Shown here: piece by piece, positions 35,633 to 47,218 of the stretch
How the letters are laid out: each line of letters starts with the position of its first letter
Numbering within the stretch: position 1 is the stretch's first letter
NCBI GenBank assembly: GCA_903904005.1
Contig: CAIVAR010000036.1
Span: 1-60,948, forward strand
Origin: an uncultured Anaeromyxobacter sp.
Lineage (GTDB): Bacteria; Myxococcota; Myxococcia; Myxococcales; Anaeromyxobacteraceae
Direction of reading: 5' to 3'
DNA length: 60,948 nt
Program-made: the position numbers and the translations under genes
Notes under the pieces: generated by a model
What the model saw: only the letters and a program-made list of their open reading frames with translations
What the model was told of the DNA's origin: nothing
Database searches by the model: none

Positions 35633-36180
35633 GCGCCCCGGGAAGCGCGGCGACGCCGCTCGGGCCCCCGGCGTCCGCGCTGCGCCGAGCCGAGCAGCGG
35701 GCCGCCGACACGGTCGGCGCGCTCCTCGTCCTCTGGGGCTTCAAGCGGCAGATGGGGCGGGTCTGGACCATCCTCTTCCTCTCCGAGCGACCCCTCACCG
35801 CGGCGGAGGCCTGCGACCGGCTGGGCATCTCCACCGGGCTCCTCTCCATGACGCTCGCCGACCTGCGCTCCTGGGGCGCGGTGCGCACGGTGACCGTCCC
35901 CGGCGAGCGGCGCGAGCGCTACGAGGCCGAGGTGCAGGTGTGGCGGATGGTGCTGCGCGTGCTCGGGAGCCGGGAGCGCGGAGCGCTCGACGAGGCGTTG
36001 CGCGCCTTCGAGGCCTCGCTCGAGGAGGTGCGCGCCTCGCTCGTGGACGCCGATCCCTCGGTCCGGGCGGCGGCGCGGTTCCGGACCGAGCGGCTCGGCA
36101 AGCTGGTCGCCCACACGCGCGGGGCGGTGGCCCTGCTGCGGCTGCTCACCGCGGCGATCGCCGGCCGGCGGCGCGGGTAG
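35629..36180 (+). CDS. GbsR/MarR-like winged-helix transcriptional regulator
   Basis: A 183-residue DNA-binding protein. The winged helix spans about residues 25-95: GFKRQMGRVWTILFLSERPLTAAEACDRLGISTGLLSMTLADLRSWGAVRTVTVPGERRERYEAE. The order 'LS-x-x-PLT-x-x-x-LGIS-G-LS-x-x-L-x-LxxWGAV' is typical of the GbsR (COG1510) group. The C-terminal part is helical and probably the dimer interface. The GTG overlaps the stop of the prenyltransferase gene, so it is the last gene of the menaquinone run and may sense quinone or membrane status, which is inference. Confidence 0.85.
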   Translation: MSAPGSAATPLGPPASALRRAEQRAADTVGALLVLWGFKRQMGRVWTILFLSERPLTAAEACDRLGISTGLLSMTLADLRSWGAVRTVTVPGERRERYEAEVQVWRMVLRVLGSRERGALDEALRAFEASLEEVRASLVDADPSVRAAARFRTERLGKLVAHTRGAVALLRLLTAAIAGRRRG

Positions 36181-36192
36181 GGCGCGGAGGCG

Positions 36193-37515
36193 CTATTCCG
36201 CCAGCGCCCGGCGCGCCGCCTCGACCGCCCGCGCCGAGACCTCCACCGGATCGACCCCGAGCGGTACGCCCTCGCGCAGGCGGACCTCTCCGGCGACGAC
36301 GACCCAGGCGGCCGGTGCGCCGGCCCAGAGGATGGCGGCGTTCCCTCCCCGCCCTTCCGGCTCCACGGCGCCGGGGCGCCAGTCGAGGATGACGAGGTCG
36401 GCCGCCGCGCCTGGCTCCACGGCTCCGAGCCGGGTCCCGAGGAGCTGGCTCGCAAGCACGGCGCCCGTCGGCCAGACCGATTCCTCCAGGAACTCGGCGC
36501 CCGGCGGCGGGGCGGAGCGGCGCCGGCGCAGGTGGGCCGCGAGTTCCACCGCCTCGCCGGCGAGGTCGGCGAAGAGCCCGTCGGTCCCCAGCGCGAGCGG
36601 CGCCTCGGAGGTGCAGGCCAGCTCCACGCTCACCGGGTCGACGCCCCAGTACCGGGCCGCCCGCATCGCGACGACGATCGTCGCGTCGGCGGTTCGGATC
36701 GCGTCGGCCTCGGGCGTCGCCAGCGTGGAGGCGTGGGCGACGAGGGTCCGGCTCCCGAGGAGCCCGGAGTCGTCCAGGAGCTGGATGGGCCACTTCTGCT
36801 CGAGCGCCCAGGCTCGCTCCAGGTCGGAGGCGTCCTCGCAGACGGAGGCGTGGATCCCGAACCGGGCGGTGGGCTCGGTGAGCGCATCGAGCGTCTCGCG
36901 CGTCGTCGCGTGGAGGCCGTCGAGCCCGGCCATCCCGCGCACGAGCGGGTCCCCCGCCCGCGGGGCGGCGAACTCCACCGCGGCCCGCGCCGAGTCCTTT
37001 CCTCGGTGGGCGCCGCCGAGGTCGCTCGCGCCGTGGGCCAGCAGCGCACGGATGCCGACGGCCCGCACCGCCCGCTCGGCGGCGTGGAGCGTGGCGAGTT
37101 CCTCGCCGGGCATGGCCCGCTCCAGCGCGAAGACCGTCGTCGTCCCGGCCCGCAGCGCAGCGAGCGCCGACGCCGTGGCGAGCGCCTCCAGGTCGGCGGG
37201 GGCGAGCCGGTCCTCGACCGGCCGGCGGAACCCCTGCCGCAACGCCCGCGGAGAGCCGGGGTAGCGGACCGGGAGGCCGGCGAAGCGGAGCAGGGCGCCC
37301 ATCCCGAGGTGGGTGTGGGCGTCCACGCCCCCCGGGACGACCAGCCTTCCGTCGGCGTCGATCTCCCAGTCCCCGGGCTCGGGCGCGACCGGCTCGCCGG
37401 CGAGCGCCACGCGGACGATCCGATCCCCCACCACGACCACCGTGGCTCCGTTGGCCGGCGGGTCCCGGACCAGCCGGGCGCGGCGGATGACGAGTCGGGT
37501 GGACACCCGGGCCAT
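36193..37515 (-). CDS. Amidohydrolase family protein (SsnA/dihydropyrimidinase-like)
   Basis: A 440-residue metal-dependent hydrolase. The metal-binding GGVDAHTHLGMG is followed by ALRAGTTTVFALERAMPGEEL, the histidine in RFGIHASVCEDASD, the His in LVAHASTLATPEADAI, and the conserved Asp in LALGTDGLFADLAGEAVEL. C-terminal VEPGAAADLVILDWRP returns to the small beta-domain. It resembles SsnA-type aminohydrolases. The substrate is unknown. An ATG at 37515 is preferred; a GTG two codons upstream is possible. It converges with the regulator gene, so it is not part of that operon. Confidence 0.82.
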   Translation of the reverse strand: MARVSTRLVIRRARLVRDPPANGATVVVVGDRIVRVALAGEPVAPEPGDWEIDADGRLVVPGGVDAHTHLGMGALLRFAGLPVRYPGSPRALRQGFRRPVEDRLAPADLEALATASALAALRAGTTTVFALERAMPGEELATLHAAERAVRAVGIRALLAHGASDLGGAHRGKDSARAAVEFAAPRAGDPLVRGMAGLDGLHATTRETLDALTEPTARFGIHASVCEDASDLERAWALEQKWPIQLLDDSGLLGSRTLVAHASTLATPEADAIRTADATIVVAMRAARYWGVDPVSVELACTSEAPLALGTDGLFADLAGEAVELAAHLRRRRSAPPPGAEFLEESVWPTGAVLASQLLGTRLGAVEPGAAADLVILDWRPGAVEPEGRGGNAAILWAGAPAAWVVVAGEVRLREGVPLGVDPVEVSARAVEAARRALAE

Positions 37516-37592
37516 CCTCACCCGCCCCCTTCTCCCCGTAAAGCCTGGGGTTTCCCGTGACGCCCCGATCGGGACTTGTCGACCGATTTCAT

Positions 37593-37604
37593 AATGATAT
37601 CATT
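37593..37604. promoter_or_regulatory. 12-bp perfect palindrome over the SPFH promoter
   Basis: AATGATATCATT reads the same on both strands and stands out as pure A/T-rich in a GC-rich context, 27 bases before the SPFH gene start. TTGTCG at 37576-37581 with a 16-base spacer to TATCAT (inside the palindrome) would make a promoter, so the palindrome covers the -10. The ribbon-helix-helix protein encoded as second gene of the same operon is the obvious candidate ligand (inference). Confidence 0.55.
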
Positions 37605-37630
37605 TCGACATCAGCCCCAGGAGAACGCAC

Positions 37631-38497
37631 ATGATCGTCGAAAAGGAACTGCATCCGCCGTCCGGCATCGCCTTCCTCGTCTTCCTCGTGCCCGCCTTCC
37701 TCGGCTCGGTGGCGCTGCTCGTCCTCGCCGCCCGCACCGGGCAGCCCGCCCCGACCATCGCCTGCGGGCTGCTCGTGGCATTCCTCGGCCTGCTCTTCGC
37801 CGGGCTCTTCGTGGTGAACCCGAACGAGGCCAAGGTGCTCCAGCTCTTCGGCCACTACGCCGGGTCGGCGCGCGAGCCCGGGCTGCGCTGGGCGAACCCC
37901 TTCTACACGAAGAAGAAGGTCTCGCTCCGCGCGGTCTCCTTCGAGTCGGGGAAGCTCAAGGTCAACGATCTCGACGGCAACCCGGTGGAGATCGCCACCA
38001 TCGTGGTCTGGAACGTGGTCGACAGCGCCCAGGCCGCCTTCCAGGTGGACGATTACGCGGAGTACGTGCGGGTCCAGAGCGAGGCGGCGCTGCGCGGCCT
38101 GGCCTCGCGCTACCCCTACGACGCCCACGACGACGAGAAGACCTCGCTGCGCGGCGCCACCGCGCTCGTCGCCGAGCAGCTCCAGAACGAGGTCCAGGAG
38201 CGGGTCGCGGCGGCCGGCGTGAAGGTCCAGGAGGCCCGCATCAGCCACCTCGCCTACGCCCCGGAGATCGCGCAGGCCATGCTGCAGCGGCAGCAGGCGG
38301 CGGCCATCATCTCGGCCCGCACCCGGATCGTGGAGGGGGCGGTGAGCATGGTGGAGATGGCGCTCGACCGGCTCGAGAAGGCGGGCACCGTCCACCTCGA
38401 CGAGGAGCGCAAGGCGGCCATGGTCTCGAACCTGCTCGTGGTGCTCTGCGGAGACCGCTCGGCCCACCCGGTCATCAACGCCGGCACGCTGTACTAG
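37631..38497 (+). CDS. SPFH/Band 7 domain membrane protein
   Basis: A 288-residue protein. Two N-terminal membrane helices (about residues 12-34 and 41-62: GIAFLVFLVPAFLGSVALLVL and IACGLLVAFLGLLFAGLFVV) precede a Band 7 domain starting VNPNEAKVLQLFGHYAGSAREPGLRWANPFYTKKKVS, the usual entry of SPFH proteins. EIATIVVWNVVDSAQAAFQVDDY and RISHLAYAPEIAQAMLQRQQA complete it. Family members assemble into membrane scaffolds. A good ribosome site (AGGAG) precedes the ATG by about 9 bases. The stop abuts the ATG of the RHH gene. Confidence 0.93.
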   Translation: MIVEKELHPPSGIAFLVFLVPAFLGSVALLVLAARTGQPAPTIACGLLVAFLGLLFAGLFVVNPNEAKVLQLFGHYAGSAREPGLRWANPFYTKKKVSLRAVSFESGKLKVNDLDGNPVEIATIVVWNVVDSAQAAFQVDDYAEYVRVQSEAALRGLASRYPYDAHDDEKTSLRGATALVAEQLQNEVQERVAAAGVKVQEARISHLAYAPEIAQAMLQRQQAAAIISARTRIVEGAVSMVEMALDRLEKAGTVHLDEERKAAMVSNLLVVLCGDRSAHPVINAGTLY

Positions 38498-38701
38498 ATG
38501 GCCGAGCGGAAGCCCTTCCTGCTGCGCATGGACCCCCGGGTCCTGGAGGCGCTGCAGCGCTGGGCCGACGACGACCTGCGCAGCCTGAACGGGCAGATCG
38601 AGTACCTGCTCCGGCGCGCGCTGCACGAGGCGGGGCGCGCGCCGCGGGTGGAGGGCACCGGCGGCCCTTCCTTGCCCCCCGGGCGCGACGAGGGTAAGTA
38701 A
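38498..38701 (+). CDS. Arc-type ribbon-helix-helix DNA-binding protein
   Basis: A 67-residue protein. [43 protein letters not shown] is a full RHH fold: beta-strand KPFLLRM, helix A, the [10 protein letters not shown] turn and helix B. The C-terminal tail is Gly/Pro-rich. It begins immediately after the SPFH stop codon, so it is co-expressed, and is the likely autoregulator acting at the palindrome 27 bases upstream of the SPFH gene. No toxin partner is recognisable, so a toxin-antitoxin role is not proposed. Confidence 0.87.
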   Translation: MAERKPFLLRMDPRVLEALQRWADDDLRSLNGQIEYLLRRALHEAGRAPRVEGTGGPSLPPGRDEGK

Positions 38702-38709
38702 CCGCTCCC

Positions 38710-39825
<1,116 letters not shown>

Positions 39826-39832
39826 GGAGCGC

Positions 39833-40690
39833 TTGAGCGACGAGGCCTGGACCCCGCTCCGTCTCATCACCTGGACGCAGGGCTTCTTCGCGAAGGGGGG
39901 CGTCGACGCACCCCGGCTCACCGCCGAGATCCTGCTCGCCCAGGCCCTCTCCTGCGACCGGGTGCGGCTCTACCTCGACTTCGACAAGCCGCTCGGCGCG
40001 CCCGAGCTCGCCGCCTTCCGCGAGCTGGTGCGCCGCCGGGCCGCCGGCGAGCCCACCGCATGGCTCACCGGGCGGCGCGAGTTCCTGGGGCACGCCTTCC
40101 GGGTGACCCCGGCGGTGCTGGTGCCCCGCCCCGAGACCGAGCTCCTGGTCGAGGCGGCGCTCGCCCACCTGCCGCCGGAGGGGGCGCTGCTCGACCTCTG
40201 CACCGGCTCGGGGTGCATCGCCATCTCCGCCGCGCTCGCCCGGCCCGACGCCCGGGTGGTCGCCACCGAGCTCTCCCCCGAGGCGCTCGCCGTGGCGCGG
40301 GAGAACGCGACGGCGCTGGGGGCGAAGGTGGAGTGGCTGGAGGGGGACCTCGACGGGCCGGTAGAGGCGGGGGAGCGGTTCGACGTGATCGTCGCGAATC
40401 CGCCCTACGTTCCGGCGGGGGAGATCGCGGGTCTGTCCCGGGAGGTGCGGAGGGAGCCGAGGATGGCGCTCGACGGGGGGAGTGACGGGCTGGACACCCT
40501 CCGTCGCATCGTGTCCTGCGCGCCCTCCCGTCTCCGCCGGGAGGGCTTGCTGGTGGTGGAAATGCACGAGTCCCACGAGGTTCCGCTGCCGGCGCTCTGC
40601 CGCGAGGCCGGGTTCTCCGGCGTCGAGGTGGGGCGCGACCTGGCCGGGCTGCCGCGCTGGGTGGTGGCGCGCCTCCCCGCCCCGGCCTAG
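39833..40690 (+). CDS. prmC: Peptide chain release factor N5-glutamine methyltransferase
   Basis: Methylates the GGQ glutamine of release factors. It has 285 residues. The helical N-terminal domain has PRLTAEILLAQAL and RRRAAGEPTAWLTGRREFLG. The SAM site is ALLDLCTGSGCIAIS and the catalytic NPPY lies at residues 189-192 in VIVANPPYVPAGE. The start is a TTG seven bases after the prfA stop, with GAGGAG just upstream. A tight prfA-prmC pair is the common bacterial arrangement. Confidence 0.95.
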   Translation: MSDEAWTPLRLITWTQGFFAKGGVDAPRLTAEILLAQALSCDRVRLYLDFDKPLGAPELAAFRELVRRRAAGEPTAWLTGRREFLGHAFRVTPAVLVPRPETELLVEAALAHLPPEGALLDLCTGSGCIAISAALARPDARVVATELSPEALAVARENATALGAKVEWLEGDLDGPVEAGERFDVIVANPPYVPAGEIAGLSREVRREPRMALDGGSDGLDTLRRIVSCAPSRLRREGLLVVEMHESHEVPLPALCREAGFSGVEVGRDLAGLPRWVVARLPAPA

Positions 40691-40717
40691 AATCCGGCCC
40701 TCCGAGATCCTCGACCG

Positions 40718-41982
<1,265 letters not shown>

Positions 41983-41986
<4 letters not shown>

Positions 41987-42636
41987 GCCGGACCCCGTCG
42001 GCGGAGCTCCTCTCGGTGGCCATCCCCAAGGGACGGCTGCTCGGCGAGGCGTCGGAGCTCTTCGAGCGGGCACTGGGCGTCTCCCCGAAGCGGCTCCTCG
42101 AGAACACCCGCAAGCTCGCCGCCGACGCCCCGGAGCACGGCCTGCGCTTCATCTCCATCCGCGCCGCCGACGTGGCGAGCTACGTGGAGCACGGGGCGGC
42201 CGACGTGGGGGTGGCCGGACTGGACGTGCTGCGCGAGGAGCCGCGCGACCTCTACGAGCCGCTCGACCTGGGGATCGGCCGCTGCAAGGTGATCGTGGGG
42301 CGGCCCCGCAACGGCCGCCCGCTCCCCCGCGGCGTCGCCCCGCGGGTGGCCACCAAGTACGTGAACCTGGCGGCACGCCACTTCGCGAAGAAGGGGCTCC
42401 CCGCCGAGATCATCCCGCTGCACGGATCGATCGAGGTGGCCCCCTCGCTCGGGCTCGCCGATCTGATCGTCGACATCACCGAGACCGGCGAGACCCTGCG
42501 CGCCAACGGGCTCGTCGTCGAGGAGACCGTGCTGGAGGTGTCGGCCCGCCTGGTGGTCAACCGGGTGGCCCTGAAGCTCCACCCGGAGCGGCTCCGCCGG
42601 CTGGTCGAGGCCCTCCGATCGGTGGCCAAGGCCTGA
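41983..42636 (+). CDS. hisG: ATP phosphoribosyltransferase, short form
   Basis: First step of histidine synthesis. It has 217 residues and lacks the C-terminal regulatory domain, so it belongs to the short HisG form that works with HisZ; no hisZ is in the window. [63 protein letters not shown] (PRPP loop) are all present. The ATG overlaps the murA stop (ATGA). A promoter-like pair follows within 20 bases, so the transcript may continue only weakly. Confidence 0.94.
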
Positions 42637-42652
42637 GATCGGCGCACGGACG

Positions 42653-42682
42653 TTGATCCGGGCCTACCCTTCTCGTTATCAT
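42653..42682 (+). promoter_or_regulatory. Putative promoter of the zinc-ribbon protein gene
   Basis: TTGATC, an 18-base spacer, then TATCAT. The expected start is near 42689, giving a leader of about 48 bases that carries GGAGGAGG ahead of the ATG at 42737. Confidence 0.5.
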
Positions 42683-42736
42683 CCGCACCCACCCCCCATC
42701 CAATGCGGTTCCGGTCCTGGAGGAGGACCAATTCTC

Positions 42737-43117
42737 ATGGATTGCCCACGCTGCAGTGTCGAGATGACGGAGATCGCCGGTGACGACAGCGTCATGCAGA
42801 GGTGCTCCGACTGCGGTGGGATCTGGGTGGACAACTCGGACGTCAATCGCTTCCTGGTCCACGGCAACCTCCCCGCCCTGACCGCCATCGGCGGGTGGCT
42901 CAATGCCGAGGTCATGGCCGGCCTCTGCCCCGCCTGCCAGGTGGACCTGGTCGAGATCGAGGGGGGCGAGAAGAAGTCGCTCCACTACGACACCTGCGAG
43001 TCCTGCGGTGGCATCTGGGTGGACGGTCCCGAGGAAGGGGACATCGCCGAGTCCGTCGACTGGAAGGGCGCGGCGAAGGAGATCGTCGGGTTCTACCGGC
43101 GCTTCGCCAAGAAGTGA
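42737..43117 (+). CDS. zf-TFIIB-type zinc-ribbon protein with two ribbons
   Basis: A 126-residue protein made of two similar zinc ribbons: MDCPRCSVEM with RCSDCGGIWVDNSDV, and GLCPACQVDLVEI with TCESCGGIWVDGPEE. Each carries two C-x-x-C pairs. The repeat CGGIWVD is the hallmark of the zf-TFIIB family in bacteria. It is small, soluble and of unknown role, perhaps binding nucleic acid or protein. A strong Shine-Dalgarno (GGAGGAGG) lies 11 bases upstream of the ATG. It converges with the molybdoenzyme gene. Confidence 0.87.
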   Translation: MDCPRCSVEMTEIAGDDSVMQRCSDCGGIWVDNSDVNRFLVHGNLPALTAIGGWLNAEVMAGLCPACQVDLVEIEGGEKKSLHYDTCESCGGIWVDGPEEGDIAESVDWKGAAKEIVGFYRRFAKK

Positions 43118-43139
43118 GGGCACCCGCCGCCCGGCGCGG

Positions 43140-43826
43140 TCACCAGTCGCGGTCGTCGCGCCAGGGCCAGCCCGTGTTGGAGTAGCCCCGGATCTCCCAG
43201 TAGCCGCGCCGGTCGTGGGGCATGAACTCCACGCGCCGCACCCACTTGGCGCCCTTCCAGGCCCACAGCTGCGGCGTCACCACCCGCACAGGACCGCCGT
43301 GCTCGGTGGAGAGCGGCCCCCCGTCCACCCGGTGCGCGAGCAGCACGTCGGGCTTGAGCGCCTCCTCGAGCGGCAGGTTGGTCGAGTAGCCGTCGTAGGA
43401 GTGGAACATGACGTGGGTGGCGGCGAGCGTCGGGCGCGCCAGCGCGGCCAGCGTCTCGAAGGGCACCCCCTCCCAGCGCATGTCGAGCCGGCTCCAGCCG
43501 GTGACGCAGTGGAAGTCGGAGACGTCCTCGGCCTGGGGCAGGGCCAGGAAGTCGGCCCAGTTTAGCCGCACCGGCACCTCGACCTCCCCCTCGATGCGGA
43601 GCTCCCAGCGATCGGTCGACACCACCGGCTGGTCGGCGCAGTCGAGCACCGGCCAGCTCGCGAGGACGTTCTGCTTGGGCGGGACCTGGGGCATTCCGTG
43701 CCGGTTCCGCGGCCCCGTCCCCTGGGGGGTGGCGTCGGAGAGCGACGGGGTGGTCCGCATGGCGTCGCCGAAGCGCTGCCGGAGCGCCGCCCGCCCTTCC
43801 TCGATCCGCTTCAGGATGTCGGTCAC
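43140..43826 (-). CDS. Sulfite-oxidase-like molybdopterin-dependent oxidoreductase
   Basis: A 228-residue single-domain molybdoenzyme. The molybdenum-ligating Cys is in EDVSDFHCVTGWSRLDMRWEGVPF. HSYDGYSTNLPLEEAL, LAHRVDGGPLSTEHGGPVRVV, and PQLWAWKGAKWVRRVEFM are the other landmarks. There is no signal peptide or Tat motif, so it is probably cytoplasmic, unlike MsrP/YedY. The substrate is unknown. It starts just after the cytochrome gene ends on the same strand (9-base gap), and could exchange electrons with a cytoplasmic partner; the octaheme protein itself is periplasmic. Confidence 0.88.
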   Translation of the reverse strand: MTDILKRIEEGRAALRQRFGDAMRTTPSLSDATPQGTGPRNRHGMPQVPPKQNVLASWPVLDCADQPVVSTDRWELRIEGEVEVPVRLNWADFLALPQAEDVSDFHCVTGWSRLDMRWEGVPFETLAALARPTLAATHVMFHSYDGYSTNLPLEEALKPDVLLAHRVDGGPLSTEHGGPVRVVTPQLWAWKGAKWVRRVEFMPHDRRGYWEIRGYSNTGWPWRDDRDW

Positions 43827-43835
43827 CCCGGGAGT

Positions 43836-45092
43836 CTAGCGCGGCGGCCGCGTCCGCCGCATCTCCTTCGCCGCGGCCCGGATCTCGGCCAGGTCCTTCT
43901 GCATCTCGCTCCAGCCCGACCAGAGCGCGTGGTCGGGGCTGTCGTGGAAGGCCCCCTGGAAGGCCCGCATGCGGTGCACCATGAACATGGTGAAGAGCTT
44001 CAGCTCGACGACGCTCGCCGAATCGTGGAGCCGCAGCACGTCCGGGTAGTCGACCCGCTGCCCCTTCGACCGCTGGAGCAGTCCGTCCCGGTAGAGCCCG
44101 GCCACGATCTCGATGGCCTCGGCCATGAGCCGGTCGGCCTCCCGGATCATCTGGTCGCCGCGCCGGAGCTGGGATCGGGCGAATGACTCCGCGTGACACT
44201 GCCGGCAGGTGACGAGCATCCGGTCGCGCTCCCCCTGCCACTCCGCCTCGGTCATGCGCGCCATCTTGGCGCCCTTCACCACCTCGAGCATCGTGGTGGG
44301 CTTGCCAGCCGGGTCGAGGATGCCGAGCGCCTTCATGATGGTGGTCTGGTCGGCGCGCCAGGCCGGGTCCTCGGGGAGCGGGAACCGGATCCCCAGGAAG
44401 CCCCAGCCGGTCATCACCCCGTGGTCCCCCTTCGGCATGTGGCAGGTCTGGCAGGTGGGGGCGGACGCGGTGGCCGGCAGCGCGCCCAGCTTCACGAGCT
44501 CGTGGCGGACGCCGTGCTTGGAGGCGTCGTACATCTCCCACTGGGCGTGGTCGAAGCCCATGTGGCAGCTCTTGCAGGCCTGCGGCTCGCGCGCCTCCTT
44601 CACCGAGAAGGTGTGCCGGGTGTGGCAAGAGTCGCAGCTGCCCGCCCCGTAGTCGCGCCCGGACACCTTCGCGATGGCCTTCTGATCGGCCTCCTCGCGC
44701 AGGCCGATGGCGTGGCACCCGCCGCAGCCCTTCAGGCCGTCGGTGAGCACCGGCGACTGGTAGTGGAAGGTGGGCATGGCCATCATGGCGGCCCAGGCGA
44801 GCGCGTGCTTGGAGCCCTTGTACTGCGCGACCTGCGCGGCGTGGCAGCGGGCGCAGGTGTCCGGGCCCGGGAGCCTCGCCTTCGCGGCATCGGCCGCGGT
44901 GCCGTGCTCCGTGCCGTGGCAGGAGTCGCAGCCCACCGACGCCTCGGCGTGGCGGGACAGCTTCCAGTCGGAGACGATCCCCGGTGTGGATCTCGCGTGG
45001 CATTCGATGCACCGGATGCTCGCCTTGGGCGGCGACCCGAAGGGACTCGCGAGGAAGAGCGCAGCGAGGGCGGACAGTGCGGCGAGCGGCAT
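43836..45092 (-). CDS. Octaheme c-type cytochrome, hydroxylamine oxidoreductase (HAO)-like
   Basis: A 418-residue secreted cytochrome. A signal peptide (about residues 1-18) is followed by eight CxxCH sites: residues 28-32, 55-59, 80-84, 123-127, 153-157, 173-177, 214-218 and 296-300. GSKHALAW, CDSCHTRHTFSVKEAREPQACKSCHMGFDH and CQTCHMPKGDHGVMTGWGFLG are specific to the HAO superfamily. The tail AFQGAFHDSPDHALWSGW, where oxidative HAO carries the Tyr that cross-links to the active heme, has Phe/His instead, which points to the reductive type (assignment from memory). GGAGG precedes the ATG. No quinol-dehydrogenase partner is in the window. Confidence 0.9.
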   Translation of the reverse strand: MPLAALSALAALFLASPFGSPPKASIRCIECHARSTPGIVSDWKLSRHAEASVGCDSCHGTEHGTAADAAKARLPGPDTCARCHAAQVAQYKGSKHALAWAAMMAMPTFHYQSPVLTDGLKGCGGCHAIGLREEADQKAIAKVSGRDYGAGSCDSCHTRHTFSVKEAREPQACKSCHMGFDHAQWEMYDASKHGVRHELVKLGALPATASAPTCQTCHMPKGDHGVMTGWGFLGIRFPLPEDPAWRADQTTIMKALGILDPAGKPTTMLEVVKGAKMARMTEAEWQGERDRMLVTCRQCHAESFARSQLRRGDQMIREADRLMAEAIEIVAGLYRDGLLQRSKGQRVDYPDVLRLHDSASVVELKLFTMFMVHRMRAFQGAFHDSPDHALWSGWSEMQKDLAEIRAAAKEMRRTRPPR

Positions 45093-45107
45093 CGGGGACG
45101 CCTCCTC

Positions 45108-46772
<1,665 letters not shown>

Positions 46773-46885
46773 GGCGGGCCGGGAACTTTCCACGAAGGCG
46801 GGCCGGCCGCAAGGGCGGGTACCCCCGCTTCCGATCAGGGGAAGGATCCGCTAGTTTCCCGGGTTTCCGGGATCCGGGGAGCCGA

Positions 46886-47203
46886 ATGGGACTGCGGGAT
46901 GCGCTGGGAATCGGTCGGAAGGGCGAGGGGGCGGTGGACGCCCCGGCCCGCCCTGCGTCCGCCGCCGGCCCCGGGCCGGCCCACGGCGCGCACGGCGGGG
47001 TCTCCTGGGCACCCCGCATCGAGGCGGGCGCCTGCCGCGGTTGCGGGACGTGCCTCGACGAGTGCCCCACGGGCGTCTTCGCGATGGGGCGCCACGACAA
47101 GGGGGCGCGGGTGGCCCGGCCGCAGGACTGCCGCGACACCTGCGACAAGTGCGCGACCCATTGCCCCGAGGAAGGGATCTCCTTCCCCGGGCGGAAGCCG
47201 TAG
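46886..47203 (+). CDS. Small ferredoxin-type 4Fe-4S protein
   Basis: A 105-residue protein. After a Gly/Ala/Pro-rich N-terminal half comes a ferredoxin domain: CRGCGTCLDECP and, after a short insert, CRDTCDKCATHCP. Each motif gives three closely spaced Cys and a fourth ahead of Pro, so two [4Fe-4S] clusters are possible. The spacing of the second group (C-x3-C-x2-C-x3-C) is slightly unusual. It is divergent from ettA, starts after GGGGAG, and converges with ccsBA. The redox partner is unknown. Confidence 0.83.
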   Translation: MGLRDALGIGRKGEGAVDAPARPASAAGPGPAHGAHGGVSWAPRIEAGACRGCGTCLDECPTGVFAMGRHDKGARVARPQDCRDTCDKCATHCPEEGISFPGRKP

Positions 47204-47218
47204 CGCCGGACGGCCGGC

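Noticed and set aside
38498-38701. RHH protein as an antitoxin
   Set aside because: No toxin-like neighbour; it is paired with an SPFH protein and prfA, so autoregulation is more likely.
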